This document shows, in pieces, positions 57,559 through 64,000 of a stretch of 64,000 bases of DNA. Below the pieces are notes generated by a model that was not told where the DNA came from, ran no database searches, and saw only the letters and a program-made list of their open reading frames with translations. This DNA is from Haemophilus parainfluenzae (GTDB lineage: Bacteria; Pseudomonadota; Gammaproteobacteria; Enterobacterales; Pasteurellaceae). The number at the start of each line of letters is the position of its first letter. Within the stretch, counting starts at the first letter, position 1. Position numbers and translations under genes: made by a program. The stretch spans positions 1,731,001 to 1,795,000 of the forward strand of contig NZ_UGHY01000002.1 of NCBI RefSeq assembly GCF_900450995.1, given 5' to 3'.

Positions 57559-60225
57559 ATGTCAGATACCTTAGTAAACGATATTGACCCAATTGAAACA
57601 CAGGATTGGTTGTCAGCTGTTGATTCATTAATTCGTGCAGAAGGCGCAGAGCGAGCGCATTACATCATCAATCAGGTGATCGATCAGGCACGTAATGGTG
57701 GTGTGAACATTGCAAAAGGTGGTGTAACAACCCCTTATGTTAATACCATTCCAGTTTCTGAACAGCCAGCATACCCAGGTGATAAAGTTATTGAGCGTCG
57801 TATTCGTAGTGCTGTACGTTGGAATGCGATCATGGCGGTATTACGTGGTCAGAAAAAAGATCTTGAATTAGGTGGTCATATTTCAACTTATCAATCTGCC
57901 GCAAGCATGTATGAAGTTTGTTTTAACCACTTCTTCAAAGCTGCTACAGATAAAAACGGCGGTGACTTAGTCTTCTTCCAAGGCCATGCGGCACCAGGTA
58001 TGTATGCGCGCGCATTTGTTGAAGGTCGTATTACTGAAGATCAAATGAATAATTTCCGTCAGGAATGTGAACCAGGTAAAGGCCTTTCTTCTTACCCACA
58101 CCCGAAATTAATGCCTGAATTCTGGCAATTCTCTACGGTATCTATGGGGCTAGGTCCAGTGAATGCTATCCGTTCTGCTCGTTTCTTAAAATATTTAGAT
58201 AATCGTGGTTTAAAAGACACCAAAGATCAAAAAGTGTATGCTTTCCTTGGTGACGGAGAGATGGACGAAATCGAAGCAAAAGGTGATTTAACATTCGCAG
58301 CACGTGAGGGCTTAGATAACTTAATCTTCGTTGTAAGCTGTAACTTGCAACGTTTAGATGGTCCTGTAACGGGTAACGGCAAAATCGTTCAAGAATTAGA
58401 AGGTTTATTTGCTGGTGCTGGTTGGGAAGTGATCAAAGTCATGTGGGGTAGTGGCTGGGATAAATTATTTGCAAAAGATACTACCGGCAAATTAACCCAA
58501 TTAATGATGGAAGTGCTTGATGGTGACTATTTAACCTTCAAATCTAAGAATGGTGCATACGTTCGTGAACACTTCTTCGGTCGTTATCCAGAAACCGCTG
58601 CATTAGTGGCTGATATGACAGATGATGAAATCTGGGCATTAAGACGTGGTGGTCACGATTCAGAAAAACTTTATGCCGCATTCCATAAAGCGCAAACTGC
58701 AGGTAAACCTGTTGTGATCTTAGCGCACATGGTTAAAGGTTATAAAATTCCTGAAGCAGAAAGTAAAAATACTGCGCATCAATCGAAAAAAATGTCTCTC
58801 GAAAGCTTAAAATCTTTCCGCGATCATTTCCAATTAGATATTAAAGATGAAGATATTCCTAACTATCCATACATCACCTTCCCAGAAGGTTCGGAAGAGT
58901 ACAATTATCTTCACGGCAGACGTAAAGCATTAAATGGTTATTTACCAAAACGTTTACCAAAATTCACTACTGAATTTAAAGTGCCATCATTGGAAGAATT
59001 TGCACCATTATTGGAAGAACAAGCTCGTCCAATTTCAACTACAATGGCATTTGTACGTTTCTTAAATACCTTATTGAAAGATAAGAACATTGGTAAACAA
59101 ATTGTGCCAATTATTGCTGACGAAGCACGTACTTTCGGTATGGAAGGTTTATTCCGTCAAATCGGTATTTACAACCCACATGGTCAAAACTATGTGCCTT
59201 CTGACCGTGATTTAGTGGCTTACTACCGTGAAGCGAAAGATGGTCAAGTATTACAAGAAGGTATCAATGAATTAGGTGCAGCATCATCTTGGTTAGCAGC
59301 AGCGAACTCATACTCTGTAAATAACCTTCCGATGATTCCATTCTTCATCTACTACTCAATGTTTGGTTTCCAACGTGTAGGTGACTTAATGTGGGCAGCA
59401 GGTGACCAATTAGCACGTGGTTTCATGATCGGTGGTACTTCTGGCCGTACAACATTAAATGGCGAAGGTTTACAACACGAAGATGGTCACAGCCATATTC
59501 AATCTCTTGTTATTCCTAACTGTGTATCTTATGACCCAGCTTACGTTTATGAAGTGGCAGTTATCCTACAAGACGGTATCAACCGTATGTACGGTGAAAA
59601 ACAAGAAGATGTGTTCTATTACATCACTACATTAAACGAAACTTACGAACAACCAGCAATGCCAAAAGGCGCAGAAGAAGGTATTCGTAAAGGTCTTTAT
59701 AAATTTGAAACCGTTGAAGCGAAAGGCAACAAAGGTCATGTTCAATTATTAGGTTCTGGTGCGATCTTCCGTCACGTTCGTGAAGCAGCACAAATTCTTG
59801 CAAATGACTATGGCGTAAGCTCAGATGTGTATAGTGTGCCTTCATTCACTGAAGTCGCTCGTGAAGGTGCGGATGCAGTACGTTGGAATATGTTACATCC
59901 AACAGAAACTCCACGCGTACCTTACATTGCACAAGTAATGAACGATGCACCAGCGGTTGCGGCTACTGACTACATGAAATTGTTCGCAGAACAAGTTCGA
60001 GCCTTCATTCCAGCACAAAGCTATCACGTATTAGGTACTGACGGTTTCGGTCGTTCAGACAGCCGTGAAAACTTACGTGAACACTTTGAAGTGGATGCGC
60101 GTTATGTTGTGGTTGCAGCATTACATGAACTTGCAAAACAAGGCAAATTTGATGCGAAAGTGGTCGCTGATGCTATCGCAAAATTTGGTTTAAAAACTGA
60201 AATTTTAAATCCGCTTTACGCTTAA
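57559..60225 (+). CDS. aceE: Pyruvate dehydrogenase E1 component AceE
   Basis: E1 decarboxylates pyruvate with thiamine diphosphate and acetylates the lipoyl groups of E2. The 888-residue homodimeric-type E1 has the E. coli-like N-terminus that binds E2 (DPIETQDWLSAVDSLIRAEG), the ThDP motif AFLGDGEMDEIEAKGDL through NLIFVVSCNLQRLDGPV, the GHGGHDSEKL-like RRGGHDSEKLYAAF loop and the catalytic histidines in EGLQHEDGHSHI. Length matches E. coli (887). It is the first gene of aceE-aceF-lpd and shows highly biased codon use. No pdhR gene lies upstream. Confidence 0.98.
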   Translation: MSDTLVNDIDPIETQDWLSAVDSLIRAEGAERAHYIINQVIDQARNGGVNIAKGGVTTPYVNTIPVSEQPAYPGDKVIERRIRSAVRWNAIMAVLRGQKKDLELGGHISTYQSAASMYEVCFNHFFKAATDKNGGDLVFFQGHAAPGMYARAFVEGRITEDQMNNFRQECEPGKGLSSYPHPKLMPEFWQFSTVSMGLGPVNAIRSARFLKYLDNRGLKDTKDQKVYAFLGDGEMDEIEAKGDLTFAAREGLDNLIFVVSCNLQRLDGPVTGNGKIVQELEGLFAGAGWEVIKVMWGSGWDKLFAKDTTGKLTQLMMEVLDGDYLTFKSKNGAYVREHFFGRYPETAALVADMTDDEIWALRRGGHDSEKLYAAFHKAQTAGKPVVILAHMVKGYKIPEAESKNTAHQSKKMSLESLKSFRDHFQLDIKDEDIPNYPYITFPEGSEEYNYLHGRRKALNGYLPKRLPKFTTEFKVPSLEEFAPLLEEQARPISTTMAFVRFLNTLLKDKNIGKQIVPIIADEARTFGMEGLFRQIGIYNPHGQNYVPSDRDLVAYYREAKDGQVLQEGINELGAASSWLAAANSYSVNNLPMIPFFIYYSMFGFQRVGDLMWAAGDQLARGFMIGGTSGRTTLNGEGLQHEDGHSHIQSLVIPNCVSYDPAYVYEVAVILQDGINRMYGEKQEDVFYYITTLNETYEQPAMPKGAEEGIRKGLYKFETVEAKGNKGHVQLLGSGAIFRHVREAAQILANDYGVSSDVYSVPSFTEVAREGADAVRWNMLHPTETPRVPYIAQVMNDAPAVAATDYMKLFAEQVRAFIPAQSYHVLGTDGFGRSDSRENLREHFEVDARYVVVAALHELAKQGKFDAKVVADAIAKFGLKTEILNPLYA

Positions 60226-60234
60226 TAAAAATAT

Positions 60235-60256
60235 CCTGTGTGTGAAAGCACACAGG
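60235..60256 (+). other. Intercistronic hairpin between aceE and aceF
   Basis: CCTGTGTG and CACACAGG form a perfect 8-bp stem with a 6-base loop and no T-run after it. It is more likely an RNA stabiliser or processing site than a terminator. An uptake signal follows at 60271. Confidence 0.65.
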
Positions 60257-60313
60257 AACATCTACAAATAAAGTGCGGTTGATTTTAACTGCGTTTTTTA
60301 AAGGTAAGATAAC

Positions 60314-62212
60314 ATGTCAAAACAAATTCAAATTCCTGATATCGGTAGTGATGAAGTTACCGTAACAGAAGTAATGGTGAAAGTAGGTGATACCATTACC
60401 GCAGATCAAAGTATTATCAATGTTGAAGGTGATAAAGCTTCAATGGAAGTACCCGCACCAGAAGCTGGTGTGGTAAAAGAAGTATTAGTAAAAGTGGGTG
60501 ATAAAGTCACAACTGGTACACCAATGCTTGTTTTAGAGTCAGCGGATGCGGCAGCGCCTGCTCCAGCTGCAGTAGCACCTGCGCCGGCAGCCGCACCAGC
60601 AGCTACAAGTGTAGTTGAAGTCAATGTACCAGATATCGGTTCAGACGAAGTAAACGTGACTGATATTATGGTGAAAGTAGGCGATACCGTTGAAGTCGAC
60701 CAATCAATCATCAATGTTGAAGGTGATAAAGCGTCAATGGAAGTGCCAGCTCCTGTTGATGGCGTAGTAAAAGAAATTTTAATCAACGTGGGCGATAAAG
60801 TTGTTACTGGCAAATTAATCATGAAATTTGAGGTGGTAGGTGCAGCACCAGCCGCAGCACCAGCTCAACAAGCTTCGGCACCTGCAGCAGCACCAACAGC
60901 TTCAGCGATCAAAGAAGTGAATGTACCAGATATCGGTGGCGATGAAGTTAACGTAACTGAAATCATGGTTGCCGTTGGTGACAGCGTTTCTGAAGAGCAA
61001 TCTTTAATTACCGTTGAAGGTGATAAGGCCTCGATGGAAGTGCCAGCTCCGTTTGCGGGTGTAGTAAAAGAAATTTTAGTGAAATCGGGTGATAAAGTTT
61101 CAACTGGTTCATTAATTATGAAATTTGAAGTGGCAGGTGCAGCACCTGCGCCTGCAGCAGCTCCTGCAGCGGCAGCTCCAGCTCCTCAAGCAGTACCTGC
61201 AGCAGCGCCAGCAGCACAATCAGGTAATGTATCTGGTTTAAGCCAAGAACAAGTTGTAGCAAGTGCAGGTTATGCACACGCAACCCCGGTGATTCGTCGC
61301 TTAGCGCGTGAATACGGTATTAACCTTGATCGCGTAAAAGGTACGGGTCGTAAAGGTCGTGTTGTGAAAGAAGATATTCAAGCTTATGTGAAAACTGCTG
61401 TTAAAGCGTTTGAAACTGGCACTGTATCTTCTGCAGCAGCGGGTAATGGTGTGGCAAATGGTGCGGGCTTAGGTTTATTACCATGGCCGAAAGTTGACTT
61501 CAGCAAATTTGGTGAAGTAGAAGAAGTTGAATTAAGCCGTATCAACAAAATCTCTGGTGCGAACTTACATCGTAACTGGGTAATGATTCCACATGTTACT
61601 CACTTCGATCGCACAGATATCACTGATTTAGAAGCATTCCGTAAAGAACAGAACAAGATTGTTGAAAAACAAAAATTGGATGTGAAAATTACACCGGTTG
61701 TGTTCATTATGAAAGCGGTAGCGAAAGCATTAGAAGCGTTCCCACGTTTCAATAGCTCGATCTCTGAAGACGGACAAAAATTAACACTTAAAAAATACAT
61801 CAACATTGGCGTAGCGGTAGATACACCAAATGGTCTCGTTGTACCTGTATTTAAAAACGTGAATAAAAAAGGTATTATCGAACTCTCTCGTGAATTAATG
61901 GAAATCTCCAAAAAAGCACGTGACGGTAAACTTTCAGGTTCTGATATGCAAGGTGGTTGTTTTACCATTTCAAGCTTAGGCGGTATTGGTACAACTCACT
62001 TTACACCAATTGTAAATGCACCTGAAGTGGCAATCTTAGGTGTGTCTAAATCAGAAATGCAACCGGTTTGGAATGGTAAAGAATTTGAGCCACGCTTAAT
62101 GCTTCCATTATCATTATCTTTCGACCACCGTGTGATCGATGGTGCTGATGGTGCTCGTTTCTTAAGCTATATCAATGGCGTATTAGCTGACTTGCGTCGC
62201 TTAGTGATGTAA
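60314..62212 (+). CDS. aceF: Pyruvate dehydrogenase E2, dihydrolipoyl acetyltransferase AceF
   Basis: E2 is the core of the complex and transfers the acetyl group from lipoate to CoA. The 632-residue protein has three tandem lipoyl domains, each with the modified lysine in GDKASME (Lys41, Lys139, Lys238), joined by long Ala/Pro linkers. An E3/E1-binding domain follows ([20 protein letters not shown]), then the catalytic domain with His605 and Asp609 in [11 protein letters not shown]. Three lipoyl domains as in E. coli is the long form. It lies 88 bases after aceE and 92 bases before lpd; both spacers contain a hairpin and an uptake signal. Confidence 0.97.
   Translation: MSKQIQIPDIGSDEVTVTEVMVKVGDTITADQSIINVEGDKASMEVPAPEAGVVKEVLVKVGDKVTTGTPMLVLESADAAAPAPAAVAPAPAAAPAATSVVEVNVPDIGSDEVNVTDIMVKVGDTVEVDQSIINVEGDKASMEVPAPVDGVVKEILINVGDKVVTGKLIMKFEVVGAAPAAAPAQQASAPAAAPTASAIKEVNVPDIGGDEVNVTEIMVAVGDSVSEEQSLITVEGDKASMEVPAPFAGVVKEILVKSGDKVSTGSLIMKFEVAGAAPAPAAAPAAAAPAPQAVPAAAPAAQSGNVSGLSQEQVVASAGYAHATPVIRRLAREYGINLDRVKGTGRKGRVVKEDIQAYVKTAVKAFETGTVSSAAAGNGVANGAGLGLLPWPKVDFSKFGEVEEVELSRINKISGANLHRNWVMIPHVTHFDRTDITDLEAFRKEQNKIVEKQKLDVKITPVVFIMKAVAKALEAFPRFNSSISEDGQKLTLKKYINIGVAVDTPNGLVVPVFKNVNKKGIIELSRELMEISKKARDGKLSGSDMQGGCFTISSLGGIGTTHFTPIVNAPEVAILGVSKSEMQPVWNGKEFEPRLMLPLSLSFDHRVIDGADGARFLSYINGVLADLRRLVM
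60320..61120 (+). repeat. Three tandem lipoyl-domain repeats within aceF
   Basis: Units of about 295 bp encode domains that each end near VGDKV or SGDKV and share [14 protein letters not shown] or its close variant. The first two are the most alike. The Ala/Pro linkers are GC-rich compared with the rest of the window. Confidence 0.8.
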
Positions 62213-62220
62213 TTAACGAG

Positions 62221-62252
62221 GTAAGATGTGAGTGATTAGGCTCACATCTTAC
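62221..62252 (+). other. Intercistronic hairpin between aceF and lpd
   Basis: GTAAGATGTGAG and CTCACATCTTAC form a perfect 12-bp stem with an 8-base loop, followed by AGAAAGG rather than Ts. It resembles the aceE-aceF hairpin in position and in being followed by an uptake signal (62266). Confidence 0.7.
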
Positions 62253-62304
62253 AGAAAGGATCGCAAAGTGCGGTCAAAAATTTGAACGTTTTTACGAGGT
62301 AAAA

Positions 62305-63729
62305 ATGAGTAAAGAAATTAAAACCCAAGTTGTGGTACTTGGTGCTGGTCCTGCAGGTTATTCAGCGGCATTCCGTTGTGCGGACTTAGGTTTAGAAACA
62401 GTACTTGTTGAACGTTATTCAACATTAGGTGGGGTATGTTTAAACGTAGGTTGTATCCCTTCTAAAGCATTACTTCACGTAGCTAAAGTAATTGAAGAAG
62501 CTAAACATGCAAGCAAAAATGGTGTGTATTTCGCAGAGCCTTGCATTGATTTAGATGAAGTGCGTGCCGGTAAAGAAGCAGTTGTGGCGAAATTAACTGG
62601 TGGTCTTGCAGGCATGGCTAAACAACGTAAAGTAACCGTTGTTGAAGGTTTAGCGGCGTTTACCGATCCACATACATTAGTAGCGCGTGATCGTGATGGT
62701 AAACCAACCACAATTAAATTTGATAATGCGATTATCGCAGCGGGTTCTCGCCCAATTCAATTACCATTCATTCCACATGAAGATCCACGCGTTTGGGATT
62801 CAACGGATGCACTTAAATTAAAAGAAGTACCGAAAAAACTTTTAATCATGGGCGGTGGTATCATCGGTTTAGAGATGGGTACCGTATATGATGCATTAGG
62901 TTCTGAAGTTGAAGTGGTTGAAATGTTTGACCAAGTAATTCCAGCGGCAGATAAAGATGTGGTGGGTATTTATACCAAACAAGTTGAGAAAAAATTCAAG
63001 TTAATGCTTGAAACTAAAGTGACTGCAGTTGAAGCAAAAGATGATGGTATCTATGTTTCAATGGAAGGTAAGGCATGCAACGACACTAAACGTTATGATG
63101 CAGTATTAGTTGCAATCGGTCGTACACCAAACGGTAAATTGATTGATGCAGGTAAAGCAGGTGTTGAAGTGGATGAGCGTGGTTTCATTCATGTTGATAA
63201 ACAAATGCGTACCAATGTGCCTCATATCTTCGCAATCGGTGATATCGTTGGTCAACCAATGTTAGCTCACAAAGGTGTTCACGAAGGTCACGTCGCGGCA
63301 GAAGTGATTGCAGGACAAAAACATTACTTCGATCCAAAAGTCATTCCTTCTATTGCTTATACTGAACCAGAAGTGGCTTGGGTAGGTAAAACTGAGAAAG
63401 AATGTAAACAAGAAGGTTTAAACTATGAAGTCGCTAAATTCCCTTGGGCTGCTTCAGGTCGTGCGATTGCTTCAGAATGTGCTGAAGGTATGACCAAATT
63501 AATCTTCGATAAAGATACTCACCGTGTACTTGGTGGGGCAATCGTTGGTTCTAACGGTGGTGAATTGTTAGGTGAAATCGGTCTTGCGATTGAAATGGGT
63601 TGTGATGCGGAAGATATTGCATTAACCATCCATGCTCACCCAACACTTCATGAATCTGTAGGTCTTGCAGCTGAAGTATTTGAAGGTTCAATTACCGATC
63701 TTCCAAATGCAAAAGCGAAGAAAAAATAA
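62305..63729 (+). CDS. lpd: Dihydrolipoyl dehydrogenase Lpd (E3)
   Basis: E3 reoxidises dihydrolipoyl groups of the pyruvate and 2-oxoglutarate dehydrogenase complexes with FAD and NAD. The 474-residue protein has the FAD site VVLGAGPAGYSAAFRCADLG, the redox disulfide GGVCLNVGCIPSKALLHVA, the NAD site LIMGGGIIGLEMGTVYDALG, FAIGDIVGQPMLAHKG and the active-site HAHPTLHES. Length matches E. coli Lpd (474). It is the third gene of the pdh operon and ends with a strong terminator. ACGAGGT precedes the ATG. Confidence 0.98.
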   Translation: MSKEIKTQVVVLGAGPAGYSAAFRCADLGLETVLVERYSTLGGVCLNVGCIPSKALLHVAKVIEEAKHASKNGVYFAEPCIDLDEVRAGKEAVVAKLTGGLAGMAKQRKVTVVEGLAAFTDPHTLVARDRDGKPTTIKFDNAIIAAGSRPIQLPFIPHEDPRVWDSTDALKLKEVPKKLLIMGGGIIGLEMGTVYDALGSEVEVVEMFDQVIPAADKDVVGIYTKQVEKKFKLMLETKVTAVEAKDDGIYVSMEGKACNDTKRYDAVLVAIGRTPNGKLIDAGKAGVEVDERGFIHVDKQMRTNVPHIFAIGDIVGQPMLAHKGVHEGHVAAEVIAGQKHYFDPKVIPSIAYTEPEVAWVGKTEKECKQEGLNYEVAKFPWAASGRAIASECAEGMTKLIFDKDTHRVLGGAIVGSNGGELLGEIGLAIEMGCDAEDIALTIHAHPTLHESVGLAAEVFEGSITDLPNAKAKKK

Positions 63730-63746
63730 TCAATTCTAATCTTTTT

Positions 63747-63777
63747 AAGGGCTGCTCATTGAGCAGCCCTTATTTTT
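63747..63777 (+). terminator. Terminator of the aceE-aceF-lpd operon
   Basis: AAGGGCTGCTC and GAGCAGCCCTT form a perfect 11-bp stem with an ATT loop, followed by ATTTTTT. Confidence 0.95.
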
Positions 63778-63890
63778 TGAGATCTCACTCACAAAATTGC
63801 ATAAAAATTCAATAAAGACTGGCGAGCATAATGACTTTTTGGTAAAATCCGACCAGTTTTGTTTTTATATTTTTTTATTATTTGGAAGCG

Positions 63891-64000
63891 ATGTTAAAGA
63901 AGATTTTGATTATTGTAGGTTTGGCTGTTTTGACAACAGCGTGCTCTAACAATTCAGGGCAGGCTCAAAATGGCATGATTAGTGAAAGTGATGATGCTGA
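63891..64000 (+). CDS. Lipoprotein, 5' end only
   Basis: The frame from the ATG at 63891 is open to the window edge (36 residues). It encodes a type II signal peptide MLKKILIIVGLAVLTTACSN with a lipobox LTTAC, so the mature protein is lipid-anchored at Cys18. TTTGGAAGCG gives a Shine-Dalgarno. The rest is outside the window and too little is visible to name the family. Confidence 0.75.
   Translation, partial: MLKKILIIVGLAVLTTACSNNSGQAQNGMISESDDA

Overview
Organism. This is chromosomal DNA of a Haemophilus, close to H. influenzae in gene content and order but not identical to it; H. parainfluenzae or a near relative is my best guess. The main evidence is the H. influenzae-type DNA uptake signal AAGTGCGGT/ACCGCACTT, of which I counted at least 47 copies by hand, often as inverted pairs acting as terminators between convergent genes. 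The protein sequences are gammaproteobacterial and Pasteurellaceae-like, the DNA is AT-rich, and several neighbourhoods match remembered H. influenzae order (glnE-miaA-mutL-amiB-tsaE, ptsHI-crr, comNOPQ-recC-nrdR-ribD-degS, aceEF-lpd). Differences include lacZ, an O-acetylhomoserine sulfhydrylase gene between dnaK and dnaJ, a lemA/TPM cluster between ompA and grxD, and yqfB plus an orphan gene between holC and valS. Layout, 1-21 kb. Minus-strand glnE (cut by the window edge), miaA, mutL, amiB and tsaE are followed by two tRNA-Gly genes, orn and rsgA, the phosphotransferase operon ptsH-ptsI-crr, manA, and lacZ behind a good CRP site. A complete IS3-family element sits in the loop of the lacZ/grxA terminator. 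Then come grxA, rimK, a chalcone-isomerase-like secreted protein and fumC. Layout, 21-37 kb. holC, yqfB, an orphan membrane-anchored protein, a 61-bp hairpin repeat, valS, ydiJ, ompA (P5), the lemA/TPM cluster, grxD, a TPP riboswitch with thiB-thiP-thiQ-bioB, and suhB. Layout, 37-50 kb. A competence operon comN-comO-comP-comQ with a CRP-S site runs into recC, then nrdR, ribD (frameshifted), degS, yfbR, and divergent modE and modABC (modC frameshifted). Layout, 50-64 kb. Minus-strand dnaJ, metY and dnaK (the last with a sigma-32 promoter), then a YdgA-family protein, mgsA, the pyruvate dehydrogenase operon aceE-aceF-lpd, and the start of a lipoprotein gene. Function. The window is mostly core metabolism and information processing. 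The linked themes are sugar uptake and carbon control (pts, crr, CRP sites, lacZ, manA), natural transformation (uptake signals, com genes, recC), cofactor supply (thiamine, biotin, riboflavin, molybdate, lipoyl enzymes), and redox and heat-shock functions. There is no prophage, CRISPR array or evident defence island. The most unusual signals are single-base frameshifts in ribD and modC, a T9 tract that puts a signal peptide out of frame, and the IS insertion into a terminator.
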